Source of the DNA: Serratia fonticola
Lineage (GTDB): Bacteria; Pseudomonadota; Gammaproteobacteria; Enterobacterales; Enterobacteriaceae
DNA: 64,000 nt
Direction of reading: 5' to 3'
NCBI RefSeq assembly: GCF_006715025.1
Contig: NZ_VFMK01000001.1
Span: 1,488,001 to 1,552,000 of the forward strand
In this document: positions 45,790 to 54,943 of the stretch, piece by piece
How the letters are laid out: the number at the start of each line of letters is the position of its first letter
How positions within the stretch are numbered: the stretch's first letter is position 1
The notes under the pieces: generated by a model
Seen by the model: the letters and a program-made list of their open reading frames with translations, nothing else
What the model was told of the DNA's origin: nothing
The model's database searches: none
Translations under genes and position numbers: made by a program

Positions 45790-46874
45790 TACAGGCCTCG
45801 CTCACGGACCCAAGCGCGTACTTCCTGATTTGGGCGCAGTTCACGGGTACCGGCTGCCACGATCCGCTCGCCATCGGCCAGACCGGAAACGATCTGGATG
45901 CCATTAGCGGTTAACTGTCCGGTCTCGACTTGGCGTGATTCTACGAACAGTTTCCCGTCATGTTCTTTAATAACCCAGACATGGGGTTGATTACGCGCGG
46001 TGTTATCCGGGTTAAATACTGCCTCGACGGGAACAATGACGTTGCTGGTCTGGGCGGCTCCGGGCAGATTACCGAGGTTGATTTTTACGCTACCGCTCAT
46101 ACCGGAGAGCATAGGCAGGTCTTGTGGGCGCGGCATGCTCAGCGTCATCTGGTAAGTTAATGAACCTGAGGTGGTGCTGGTGGTGTGTTCTTTATAGCGG
46201 GCAGCAAACTCGCGGCCCGGTAAGTTATTTAACTGAACAATGGGTTGGTATTTTGCATTGTTTTTATCTATGACAATAAACAGATTCTCGGGGATATTGA
46301 ATACGACATCCAGTGAGTCCAACGAATTCAGCGTAGCTATCGCTTGGCCCGCCGGGATCACCTGATAGTTTCGGGCGTTGACCGACGCAATGATGCCCGC
46401 AAAAGGCGCTCTGATTTGCATATCGTTCACTTCTTCCCTGGCCAGCTTCAAAGCGGCTTGGGCAGAGTCGCGTGCAGCACGCTGCACATCAAGTTCTGCG
46501 CGGGGAATAACATTGCGCGCGCTTAGCGTAGCAAAGCGGTTGAACTGGGCTTGCGCCAAGTCGAACGTTGCTTGCCGATCCCGCAGCCGCAGGCGCGCAT
46601 CGTTGCTGTTTAGTTCCGCAATTAATTGTCCCTGACTGACTTGTTCTCCCTCGCGTACCCGTAACTGTTCCAACTGCCCCGGCCGCTTAAAGGCCAGTTC
46701 AGTTCGATCGCCAGCGATGATCCTGGCGGGAAAGATCCTTACTCCTTGCTGAGCACTGTTGCTGACTTCAAAAATGCTAACTGGGCGAATACTTTCGCTT
46801 TTTTCTTGTGCTCCCCTGTCACAGGCGGAAAGAAAAAGCGTGAAAAATATAACGGCGACAAGTTTTGTATTCAC
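45789..46874 (-). CDS. RND periplasmic adaptor lipoprotein
   Basis: A 361-residue membrane-fusion protein. The N-terminus has a lipobox (FFTLFLSACDRGA), so it is anchored as a lipoprotein. It has a lipoyl half-motif (LRVREGEQVSQGQLIAELNS), a coiled-coil hairpin (about 85-150) and the second lipoyl half (IRAPFAGIIASV). It is the first gene of a two-gene operon with the pump gene. Confidence 0.87.
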   Translation of the reverse strand: MNTKLVAVIFFTLFLSACDRGAQEKSESIRPVSIFEVSNSAQQGVRIFPARIIAGDRTELAFKRPGQLEQLRVREGEQVSQGQLIAELNSNDARLRLRDRQATFDLAQAQFNRFATLSARNVIPRAELDVQRAARDSAQAALKLAREEVNDMQIRAPFAGIIASVNARNYQVIPAGQAIATLNSLDSLDVVFNIPENLFIVIDKNNAKYQPIVQLNNLPGREFAARYKEHTTSTTSGSLTYQMTLSMPRPQDLPMLSGMSGSVKINLGNLPGAAQTSNVIVPVEAVFNPDNTARNQPHVWVIKEHDGKLFVESRQVETGQLTANGIQIVSGLADGERIVAAGTRELRPNQEVRAWVRERGL

Positions 46875-47882
46875 GATGCAATCTCTTCGGATCAGATTTT
46901 AAGGGAGCGATGAGTTAATTCGTTGGCCTTTATACGTTATTGCACCAAGGGTTACCGCTCGTTTGGGCCTGCTCCGGCCCTGGTCCACATCAACGCGAGG
47001 ACTCAATAACTCGTGACATCTGTCAGATTGGGCAACAGGCAACGAGCCAAACGTGTAAAAAGATAAAGCCAATACCAAGCGATAGTCAGGGGGCCCAAGC
47101 GATGTCTCTGAATATCTGTTTTGAGCCAGAGGTTGGAAGTCGGTAGCGATGTAGGAGAGGGCCTGTCCTAGGCTGTCCCCCTGACTCAACCCCCAGCTCC
47201 TTTAATACTGCTGTGTGTACCCTGATAGTATGAGCGTAGGCCATAACTAACGTAGGCGACAGGCTAACCTTATTATTTCCCTTACGCTTTTGCGGTGCAG
47301 AGGCTCAGCTATGTTTCCTTCCGTTTCAACCATTCACAGCCTCTATAAGTCTAGTGTGCTTATAACCACATCGGAAAAATTATATTCGATATGGTGCTAT
47401 TTCTGACTGGTCGGGGCTACGGGGGCCACTTTATAGGCAACATCTGGCGATGAAGCCGATGTCTAGAAAATAAGATGATTAGAGATAATCAATTAACGAT
47501 GATAAGTAGATATGCTGGATGATACTGGGATTAAATAGTATTAATCATTTTTTATTGGTGCGGTATGTTAAATTTTTTAGATATGTAATTATTATTTATG
47601 GCTAGGGTGTGGCGCCTGATTTTATTAATTAATATAACTAAACCTGTGCCAAGATGAGTAGCCTCATTTTTTGTGGCGTTAATTGAGAAGGTTTATGCCT
47701 TCACCAAAAACATGCTATGCCGATTGAAAAATCGACCTATGGGATAAAAACGATGTTACCAGTAAGGTAGACCCTGACCCGAAAAAGGTGACCGCCATCA
47801 GTATCGTTTATCCGTTCTGATTTTTATCTTTGCCGCGTCATCAAGGCCTGCCACACTGGTGTGTGGCAGGCCTGTTCAGCTT
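46875..47882. other. 1-kb gap between RND operon and lldD
   Basis: No gene is supported. A 96-codon minus-strand frame (46899-47189) has no recognisable content. A plus-strand fragment at 47731-47820 reads IDLWDKNDVTSKVDPDPKKV and continues to a stop with TAISIVYPF; it looks protein-like but has a stop just upstream and may be a gene remnant. The RND promoter must lie near 46900. Confidence 0.35.
47843..47874 (-). terminator. Terminator hairpin of lldD
   Basis: AGGCCTGCCACAC pairs with GTGTGGCAGGCCT almost perfectly, 9 bases beyond the lldD stop codon. Confidence 0.65.
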
Positions 47883-49025
47883 TTAGTTCAGTTTGGATAC
47901 CAACAGTTCGCTGCTGATATCGGCAATAGACCTGGCACCAGTTAAGGTCATGGCTACCCGCATCTCTTTTTCGATCAATTCAAGCAGGTTAACAACGCCA
48001 GCCTGACCTGCTGCAGCCAAGGCATAAACAAAAGCTCGCCCCAGGAGCACGCTATCCGCCCCAAGGGCGATCATGCGAACTACGTCCAGGCCGCTACGGA
48101 TCCCTGAATCTGCCAAAAGCGTGATATCTCCTTTTACCGCGTCGGCAATGGCGGGTAGCGCATGGGCAGTTGATAAGACACCATCAAGTTGGCGGCCACC
48201 GTGGTTGGAAACAATGATACCGTCGGCACCAAAGCGCACGGCATCACGCGCGTCTTGCGGATCGAGAATACCTTTGATGATCATGGGGCCTTGCCAGAAA
48301 TCACGGATCCACTCTAAATCTTTCCAGGAAATCGAAGGATCGAAGTTAGCGCCCAGCCAGCCAATATAATCTTCCAGATTTGTTGGTTTGCCACGGTAGG
48401 CAGAAATGTTGCCCAGATCGTGAGGTTTACCACGCAGGCCGACATCCCAAGCCCATTGCGGGTGCATCACTGCCTGTAATATGCGCCGCATCGAGGCGTT
48501 AGGCCCGCTCATTCCTGAATGAGCATCACGATAGCGGGCACCTGGTACAGGCATATCGACGGTAAATACCAGCGTCTTGACTCCGGCGGCTTGTGCGCGC
48601 TCTAGCGCATTGCGCATAAAGCCGCGGTCTTTCAATACGTACAATTGGAACCACATTGGGCGTTCGATTGCTGGAGCGACTTCTTCAATCGGGCAAACTG
48701 AAACGGTCGACAGGGTAAACGGGATACCTTTCTGTGCGGCGGCCTTTGCAGCCTGTACTTCCCCTCTGCGCGCATACATGCCCGTCAGGCCAACGGGTCC
48801 CAGGATCACCGGCATTGCCAGTTTTTCACCAAACAGGATGGTCTCCAGGCTCAGTTCGGACATATCTTTGAGCACGCGCTGGCGTAAGGTGATGGTATTC
48901 AAGTCCTCGGTATTACACCGCAGAGTATGTTCCGCATAAGCTCCGCCATCGATGTAGTGGAACAGAAAAGGCGGGAGTTTTGCCTGTGCTGCGGCACGGT
49001 AGTCGGTTGAAGCGGAGATAATCAT
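47883..49025 (-). CDS. lldD: FMN-dependent L-lactate dehydrogenase
   Basis: A 380-residue protein collinear with E. coli LldD. The start at 49025 (MIISASTDYRAAAQ) matches E. coli. The FMN site and catalytic residues are visible: PVGLTGMYARRGE, STVSVCPIEE, PGARYRDAHSGMSGPNA, and SNHGGRQLDG with the catalytic His. It oxidises L-lactate to pyruvate and feeds electrons to the quinone pool at the inner membrane. The usual lldP and lldR neighbours are absent here. Confidence 0.93.
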   Translation of the reverse strand: MIISASTDYRAAAQAKLPPFLFHYIDGGAYAEHTLRCNTEDLNTITLRQRVLKDMSELSLETILFGEKLAMPVILGPVGLTGMYARRGEVQAAKAAAQKGIPFTLSTVSVCPIEEVAPAIERPMWFQLYVLKDRGFMRNALERAQAAGVKTLVFTVDMPVPGARYRDAHSGMSGPNASMRRILQAVMHPQWAWDVGLRGKPHDLGNISAYRGKPTNLEDYIGWLGANFDPSISWKDLEWIRDFWQGPMIIKGILDPQDARDAVRFGADGIIVSNHGGRQLDGVLSTAHALPAIADAVKGDITLLADSGIRSGLDVVRMIALGADSVLLGRAFVYALAAAGQAGVVNLLELIEKEMRVAMTLTGARSIADISSELLVSKLN

Positions 49026-49384
49026 GATGGACGCCTTGTTATGAAGGTTGATTGTCAATGAACCCAGGAAAGAGAGGCCCGCACTGGGATAATTGGCGGA
49101 ATGTAGCAAAAAAGTTAATTTTTACTGGTGGCGCTATTCTAGTCGCAAATCTCCATCGGGGTCCATGAGGGATTAAGTTGTTAAGTTTTTCTTTAAATTT
49201 CTCTCTGAAGTTGAGATGAAAAATCACTTCATAAGAAAAATCCTGTATTAATTTTGTGTTTTAAATCCATATTTAAACTTAAGATTATTGGTTGATTGGA
49301 ATTAATCTAAGAATTTCTAAGAAATATCCTGTATTAGGAATTAAGATCTATAAAAATAGAGTGTTGTTCTCGATCAAAATTGTA

Positions 49385-49413
49385 TTGATCTGCTTTAAAC
49401 GTCACGCTATCCT
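49385..49413 (+). promoter_or_regulatory. Candidate sigma-70 promoter of the peptide cluster
   Basis: TTGATC and TATCCT are separated by 17 bases, each matching four of six consensus positions. A transcript from here would carry a leader of about 150 bases including the stem-loop at 49454-49502. Confidence 0.35.
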
Positions 49414-49453
49414 TGTATGCATTACATAAGGAATGTCAATAAAACACCTAAAT

Positions 49454-49502
49454 CTACGCTTTAATAAAGGCATAATTTATTGTGCCTTTATATTGAGCGT
49501 AG
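49454..49502 (+). promoter_or_regulatory. Long two-part stem-loop in the 5' leader
   Basis: CTACGCT pairs with AGCGTAG (7 bp) outside and ATAAAGGCA with TGCCTTTAT (9 bp) inside, with a 10-base loop. It lies 69 bases before the peptide start codon and could stabilise the mRNA or regulate it. Confidence 0.6.
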
Positions 49503-49571
49503 AATTGTTCTATCATTGACGATAGGCAAGACTAAGGCTGTTTTATTTCACTTTTATATAAGGATGATGTT

Positions 49572-49769
49572 GTGAAAAAAGTTAATTTTTCTGAAGCAAA
49601 TGAAATTGTTGGCGGTACCTGCAAGACCTGTACCGTAGAGTACGTAGCTACTGGTACTACAGCTTGTAACGTAGTGACAACCTGCACAGACAAACACGGT
49701 AAAGTCGTCAGTCAAGACTCAACGCCTGCCGGCAGCCTGGCTGATTGCGGTATCGTTGTAGTTCCATAA
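49572..49769 (+). CDS. Double-glycine-leader, Cys-rich peptide precursor (DUF4762-like)
   Basis: A 65-residue peptide with a GTG start 7 bases after AGGA. The first 15 residues, MKKVNFSEANEIVGG, form a typical double-glycine leader with conserved-looking Phe/Glu/Ile-Val positions. The 50-residue core has five cysteines (17, 20, 32, 38, 59) and is rich in Thr and Val. It resembles the small DUF4762 proteins of Serratia-type bacteria. Downstream genes supply a DsbA-like protein, a C39-peptidase exporter and acyl-chain enzymes. I infer a secreted, disulfide-bonded, microcin-like product; antibacterial activity is not shown by sequence. Confidence 0.75.
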   Translation: MKKVNFSEANEIVGGTCKTCTVEYVATGTTACNVVTTCTDKHGKVVSQDSTPAGSLADCGIVVVP

Positions 49770-49811
49770 GCATCAGGCTTAATTTCCTGCATTGCGGGAT
49801 ATAATATCAGC

Positions 49812-49840
49812 GCTGATGTGATGAGTTGTTTCACATCAGC
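49812..49840 (+). terminator. Intercistronic hairpin after the precursor gene
   Basis: A perfect 10-bp stem (GCTGATGTGA/TCACATCAGC) with a 9-base loop, followed by a moderately T-rich stretch. It may act as a partial terminator or 3' stabiliser, giving more precursor than downstream enzymes. Confidence 0.55.
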
Positions 49841-49980
49841 CTGTTTGATTGTCATGCTTTTTAATGGACAGGGATGTGATTGTTGCTGGTTCGTTCAGTG
49901 GCGCAAACGTGCTAAATTAAGTCAATAGCAGTCCCCCGTTATAAGAGCTAATTGATATGCCTTTTTAGGACGTATTATTT

Positions 49981-50649
49981 ATGTTCAAAAAACCTCTACT
50001 GCTCATCGCTTATACTCTTGTTGTTATTCTTATATCCTCTCTGATTACGACTGCCTATTTCCACTACTTTGTATTGAATCAGAATAGTGACCAGCAAAGC
50101 CTGACAGCGATCGGTGATAGCGACGTTAAGAACAGTCCGATAAAAGATGACAACGCGATTGTCGAGATCTTCTCTTATGGTTGTCACTACTGCGCCTTGA
50201 ACGAAGAGAATATCGCTAAACTGGAAGCGCGGATGCCAGCGGGCTCAAAACTGATCCGTCTGCATATCAATAATGAGCAGATGAACGGTCTGGCGAGCTT
50301 CTCTTCGCTGTTTGCGACCTTGACGGTGATGGGGATCGAACCACAACATCGTGAGAGTGCTTATAAAGCCATCATCAAAGATAAAATCGATCTGAGTAAC
50401 CCTAAAAACCGTGATAACTGGCTCAACGAAAATGGTATCGATCTCGACGCCTATGCCAAAGCCAGCCAAACACCACAGGTGCAAGAGTTGCTCGGTTATA
50501 TGACCGAAGTTTCCAAGTATTACAAAATCAGCGCGACACCAACGTTTATCGTCAACAAAAAATGGTTGGCACTGCAGGATCGTGATTTCCCTGCGTTTGC
50601 CGATCAACTGCTGTCATTGCTGCAGCATGATAAACCGCTGGAGCAATAA
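49981..50649 (+). CDS. Membrane-anchored DsbA/thioredoxin-like protein
   Basis: A 222-residue protein. A single N-terminal membrane helix (about 5-27) anchors a periplasmic thioredoxin-fold domain. The redox motif is C68-H-Y-C71 in FSYGCHYCALNEENI, and the cis-proline is P187 in SATPTFIV, as in DsbA. It could form or proofread the disulfides of the five-cysteine peptide encoded just upstream. Its stop overlaps the next start (TAATG), so it is translationally coupled to the acyltransferase gene. Confidence 0.84.
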   Translation: MFKKPLLLIAYTLVVILISSLITTAYFHYFVLNQNSDQQSLTAIGDSDVKNSPIKDDNAIVEIFSYGCHYCALNEENIAKLEARMPAGSKLIRLHINNEQMNGLASFSSLFATLTVMGIEPQHRESAYKAIIKDKIDLSNPKNRDNWLNENGIDLDAYAKASQTPQVQELLGYMTEVSKYYKISATPTFIVNKKWLALQDRDFPAFADQLLSLLQHDKPLEQ

Positions 50650-51596
50650 TGCGTTTCTTTGCCGTGTGGGTTTATTTGGCGTGGAGAAATTTTCTCACCA
50701 AAATAGGGCGGAGTTTTGTGCCATTCCGCAGAGCACACGGCAAAGCCGTTTGTTGGCTGCTGCGCCATGGGGATTACCGCTGGTTTCTCTGGCTGGCTGC
50801 GCTTGGCAGAAAATTGCATATCAGCAACCGGGGGGAGCGTAAACGCGCCTTCGTTGCTGCAGCCAATAAGCAATGCCTGCTTGATGATGGCCGTCAATTG
50901 GATTATGCCAAGCTTAGCCAACGCCGTCGCCTACTGGATCTGGCGGCGACCTTTGGCAGAAACCCTCAGGTATTGGCTCAGTTGGAACGCTGTAAAGCGC
51001 AACTGAATGCGGTCGTTGAACCCTTGCATCAGGCAGGGCAACCCGTCGTACTCGCTCCATTGCATATGGTGTCTGACGTATTGGCCGGTATGGTAGGGGG
51101 GGGCGTTTTCCCAGGGCAAGCCACGGTGATCGTTTCCGTTAGCGCGGAGGCCTATCAGGAGAATGCTCGCCAGCTTGGGGGCGTTAACCTGTCTTACTGC
51201 TCCATCCATGATGATAGCCGGGAGATTGCTGGCAATTTGATGACTGCGATTATGGAAGCGGCCGAGCATCAACGGAATATCATTATTTTCCCCGATATCA
51301 CCCCAGATTACACCGTGAACACCAACGAGGCGGAAACGGCGAAATTACATTGTCGGCTGTTTGATCGTCCTGCCAATTTGCACAGTGGGGTGGTTCGTAT
51401 TGCCCGAGCGCTATCGGCGCAGGTGGTTTTTTATTATCTGTATTACGACAAAGAGATAAAAATTCATATTTATCCGCCGATGCCTGCTCGTGGGCTGAAA
51501 GCCAAGCTGCCGGAAATTATCGAAACGTCGATCGCCAGACATCCTGACGATTGGCTGTTATGGCACTCACATTCGTTATTTTTTATCAATGAATAA
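50649..51596 (+). CDS. LpxL/HtrB-like acyltransferase
   Basis: A 315-residue protein related to the lipid A late acyltransferases. A basic, hydrophobic N-terminus fits membrane association. The expected HX4(D/E) catalytic motif appears as LHMVSDVL, which gives HX3D spacing and is unusual. IIIFPDITPDYT and the ending DWLLWHSHSLFF match other conserved blocks of the family. In aryl-polyene and similar clusters such enzymes transfer ACP-bound acyl chains; here the ACP and ketosynthase lie in the same operon. The acceptor might be the peptide or a lipid. Confidence 0.75.
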   Translation: MRFFAVWVYLAWRNFLTKIGRSFVPFRRAHGKAVCWLLRHGDYRWFLWLAALGRKLHISNRGERKRAFVAAANKQCLLDDGRQLDYAKLSQRRRLLDLAATFGRNPQVLAQLERCKAQLNAVVEPLHQAGQPVVLAPLHMVSDVLAGMVGGGVFPGQATVIVSVSAEAYQENARQLGGVNLSYCSIHDDSREIAGNLMTAIMEAAEHQRNIIIFPDITPDYTVNTNEAETAKLHCRLFDRPANLHSGVVRIARALSAQVVFYYLYYDKEIKIHIYPPMPARGLKAKLPEIIETSIARHPDDWLLWHSHSLFFINE

Positions 51597-51620
51597 TTTG
51601 GAAATTTAAGAAATCAGATC

Positions 51621-53768
51621 ATGGAAAAGATAATCCCGACGCTGGTCTTTCAAGGCGAAACGAACGAATGTGGGTTGGCCTGCATCTCCATGATGGCAGA
51701 AACGCAAGGGATCAGTGCACCACTGGAAAGCCTGCGTGAGCGTTATCCTGCTTCACAGCACGGCACCTCGTTGGCGACGCTGTGTACCATCATGTCTGAG
51801 TTGGCCATGCCGTCTTATCCAGTGGCTTTCGAACATGACGAACTGGCGGAATTACCGCTGCCCGCGATTTTGCATTACGGCGCCAGCCACTATGTGTTGC
51901 TGGCTTATCGCAAAGGCAACTATGTCTGTGTGATGAACCCGGCAATTGGCCAACAGTTGTTACCTATCGACTCGTTGAAACAGGAAATCAGTGGTTACGC
52001 GCTGGTACTGGACAGTGAAACTCAACCCGATCCCCAGGCTCTGACCAACGTAAAACGTAGCACACGTTTCAAAGCGTTGGAGTGCATGAGCCTGAAAGAA
52101 ACGGCGAAAATGCGTGGCATTTACCGGTTGATGGTGCTGGCGTTTCTGATTTCCTTAACCCTGTTTATCATGCCAATGATGGTCAGCAGTGCCATCAATC
52201 AGGTCTTTTCATCGGCCGGTGAAACGGATTTCCCGTATTTCTATTTCCTGCTGGCGTTTGTCGTTTCGACCACGCTGGCCTTTGCCGTTCGCTGGATCAC
52301 GGAACGGTTTATCAAACGCTTTGTGGTAGTCAACAGTGTGGCTGGGTTCTCGCGGTTACTCAGTAACTCGCTGAACTTCTTTGATAAACGCGCACCGGGT
52401 GAGGTATTCAGCCGTTTTTCCAACTGGCAGATGGCTTCTGGCATCAAAATCGAGCTGGATAACGGCCTGCGTACCGACTGGATTATCGGGGCGATTGCCC
52501 TGGCGGTTATGTGCTACATGAGCCCGTTACTGGCGATGGTATCGGCTGTGGGAGTCACCCTGATGGGATTGGTCAGCGTCTGGGCCATTTACCGCGATCG
52601 TTATTACACTCAACAGTTACAGGTCAAAACGGCTGAGCAAAGCGATTTTATTCTGGAGAGCATTCAAGGATTCTCCACCATTAAATCCGCCGGGTTAGAC
52701 AGCCAGCGTAAGAGCGTATTTGCCAAATATGCGCTGTCTTTGTTTACCTGCCGTCAGCAACAGAAAGTCTATGAGCAGGTAAAAAGCAGCCTGTATCAAT
52801 TGATCGGTAGCCTGGAGATGGTGTTCTTTATGCTGCTGGCGTTGCCGTTGCTGAAGAATGGCACTATCACTCTGGGGGAGTTTTTTGCCTACAGTTTTGT
52901 GCGTGAAATATTTACTTCCTATATCACCAAGATCTTCTACTCCATCCTGCAAAAGAACCAATTGCATGTGATCGACACCCGTGCCCGCGATCTGTTCCCT
53001 ACGATGCCAGAACAGGATACTTCGGAGGATGCGGTGCCGGTAACCATTCCGAAGTTCACTTCACAGTTGCGCTACAGCAATATCGCCTTTGCTTATGATG
53101 CTCAGCAACCGGTGTTACACGATCTGTCTCTGACGCTCAAGCCTGGCCAAAGTATTGCCATCGTCGGTGAATCAGGTGCCGGTAAAAGTACTTTGCTCAA
53201 GGTAATGACTGGGCTGATGGCACCACAGCGGGGGGAGGTGATCGTTGACGGTCAGACGATCGACTATCGCCAGGTACATGCCTTGTTCTTTCTGCAAAGC
53301 CAGGAAGATATTTTGTTCAATGCCTCTGTATTGCAGAACATCACGCTGTTTGATGAAGGCTTCGATGAACGTAAACATCAGCGAATTGAACGCTCCCTTG
53401 AGGGATTGAACCTGCGTTCGGTCGTGGAAAAGTTGCCGGGGGGGCTTAATGCCTTGATCCGTGAAAGCCATGCGGGATTGTCTCTGGGGCAGCGTCAACG
53501 TTTGCTGTTGGCTCGGGCGATGTACAGCGATTGTCCGGTTCTGGTGCTGGATGAACCTACGGCCAACTTGGACGAAGAGACTGCGCATCAGGTAATGGCA
53601 ACCCTGCTGGCACACTGCCGTGAATACCATAAAACGTTGATCACCGTAACGCATAGCGAGAGTGTGCTCCCGATGTTTGATCGCGTTTATCGTATGAATA
53701 GCGGCAACATGGAGAGCGTTCCCAGCCTGTTTGAATCCAAAGCGACTCTGACCACGGCGGTATGTTGA
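51621..53768 (+). CDS. C39-peptidase-containing ABC exporter (peptide secretion)
   Basis: A 715-residue protein. Residues 1-135 are a C39 peptidase domain with Gln11, Cys17 (QGETNECGLAC) and His90 (YGASHYVLL) in the standard spacing; the third triad position, 16 residues after the His, is Asn106 (MNPAIG) instead of Asp. Six membrane helices follow, then an ATPase domain: Walker A GESGAGKST near 516, signature LSLGQRQR near 620, Walker B VLVLDEPTANLD near 640. It should cut the double-glycine leader and export the peptide. It overlaps the MacA-like gene by seven bases. Confidence 0.88.
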   Translation: MEKIIPTLVFQGETNECGLACISMMAETQGISAPLESLRERYPASQHGTSLATLCTIMSELAMPSYPVAFEHDELAELPLPAILHYGASHYVLLAYRKGNYVCVMNPAIGQQLLPIDSLKQEISGYALVLDSETQPDPQALTNVKRSTRFKALECMSLKETAKMRGIYRLMVLAFLISLTLFIMPMMVSSAINQVFSSAGETDFPYFYFLLAFVVSTTLAFAVRWITERFIKRFVVVNSVAGFSRLLSNSLNFFDKRAPGEVFSRFSNWQMASGIKIELDNGLRTDWIIGAIALAVMCYMSPLLAMVSAVGVTLMGLVSVWAIYRDRYYTQQLQVKTAEQSDFILESIQGFSTIKSAGLDSQRKSVFAKYALSLFTCRQQQKVYEQVKSSLYQLIGSLEMVFFMLLALPLLKNGTITLGEFFAYSFVREIFTSYITKIFYSILQKNQLHVIDTRARDLFPTMPEQDTSEDAVPVTIPKFTSQLRYSNIAFAYDAQQPVLHDLSLTLKPGQSIAIVGESGAGKSTLLKVMTGLMAPQRGEVIVDGQTIDYRQVHALFFLQSQEDILFNASVLQNITLFDEGFDERKHQRIERSLEGLNLRSVVEKLPGGLNALIRESHAGLSLGQRQRLLLARAMYSDCPVLVLDEPTANLDEETAHQVMATLLAHCREYHKTLITVTHSESVLPMFDRVYRMNSGNMESVPSLFESKATLTTAVC

Positions 53769-54943
53769 TGAAGGTTAAAATGTCTGGGGTGGGTAAGCGC
53801 AAGATACTGATGATTGGCCTGTTGGTGTTGGCAGCATTGATTGGCACGATTGTCTGGTACGTTATGACACCTAAGCAGAATAGCTCTCTTAATACTGAAG
53901 CCGTGACGCGAGGCGATATTGAGAAAACCGTGCTGGCTACCGGTATCCTTAAACCGGCCCTGCAGGTCAGCGTGGGTGCGCAGGTTAATGGGCAACTGCA
54001 GAAACTGTACGTAAAGCAGGGGGATCGCGTCACCCGTGGTCAACTGTTGGCAGAAATTGACCCCACGTTGCAGCAGAACGCACTGCGTAAATCAGAAGCG
54101 GCACTGCAAAGTGCCGAAGCGCAAAAACAGGTCACTCAAGCGACGCTCAAGCAGTATCAGCAAGAGTTGAAACGTCAGTTAAAGCTGGATCGTGATGGCT
54201 CAGGCGTTAAAAGTGATTTAGAGAAAGCACAGGCGCAATTCCAGACTCAGGTCGCACAGTTAAAAGTCAACGAAGCGCAGATCGTCCAGGCGCAAATGGA
54301 GCTGGAAACCGCCAGGGCCAACCTGGGCTTTACCCGGATCGTTGCACCAATTGATGGCGAGGTGCTGGGTATTGTCACCAAAGAAGGGCAAACCATTGTC
54401 TCTTCTCAGACTGTACCGACAATCCTGGTGCTGGCGGATGTGGATACCATGACGGTGCACACCCGTATCTCGGAAACCGACATTCTCAAAGTTCGCGTCG
54501 GGCAGCCGCTGTGGTTTTACGTGGTGGCGGATCCCAAACATCGTTACGACAGCGTTATGGGTACGATTCAAGAGGCCCCCAACGATGCTTTACAGGAAGG
54601 TAACCCGATGGGGTCTTCCAATCAGCAACCCTCAGCCGTGTATTACAACGGCGTGTTTGCCATAGCCAACAGCCAACGTTTGTTGCGCACCTCAATGACT
54701 GCTCAGGTGTTTATTATCACCGAACAGGCAAAGAATGCATTACGTGTACCGGTCGCAGCCTTAGGTGAACAACAAGGCAAAGATCGCTACCGGGTTCAGG
54801 TGATGAATGACAAGCAGCTTGAATCGCGTTGGATCCGTATTGGTTTGAACGATCGCCAGTTCGCCGAAGTGAAAGAGGGGCTAAAAGAAGGCGATTTGGT
54901 GGTATTGGCACAGCATGCGGTCGGGGGAGGCAGTAATGGCTGA
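53762..54943 (+). CDS. MacA/HlyD-like periplasmic adaptor
   Basis: A 393-residue membrane-fusion protein with one N-terminal membrane helix (ILMIGLLVLAALIGTIVWYV). A split lipoyl domain (LYVKQGDRVTRGQLLAEIDP and IVAPIDGEVLGIVTKEGQTI) flanks a coiled-coil hairpin of about 100 residues. It matches MacA. It is the only adaptor in the cluster and may serve both the C39 ABC exporter and the MacB-like transporter. It overlaps the genes on both sides. Confidence 0.86.
   Translation: MLMKVKMSGVGKRKILMIGLLVLAALIGTIVWYVMTPKQNSSLNTEAVTRGDIEKTVLATGILKPALQVSVGAQVNGQLQKLYVKQGDRVTRGQLLAEIDPTLQQNALRKSEAALQSAEAQKQVTQATLKQYQQELKRQLKLDRDGSGVKSDLEKAQAQFQTQVAQLKVNEAQIVQAQMELETARANLGFTRIVAPIDGEVLGIVTKEGQTIVSSQTVPTILVLADVDTMTVHTRISETDILKVRVGQPLWFYVVADPKHRYDSVMGTIQEAPNDALQEGNPMGSSNQQPSAVYYNGVFAIANSQRLLRTSMTAQVFIITEQAKNALRVPVAALGEQQGKDRYRVQVMNDKQLESRWIRIGLNDRQFAEVKEGLKEGDLVVLAQHAVGGGSNG

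Larger units (their letters stand above)
49026..49571. promoter_or_regulatory. AT-rich upstream region of the peptide/acyl cluster
   Basis: About 545 bases, strongly AT-rich. It holds the divergent promoters of lldD and the cluster, the promoter candidate at 49385-49413 and the large stem-loop at 49454-49502. No gene is seen. Confidence 0.55.

Noticed and set aside
46899..47189. 96-codon minus-strand open frame upstream of the RND operon
   Set aside because: No recognised family, no good ribosome site and no coding-like pattern that I trust.
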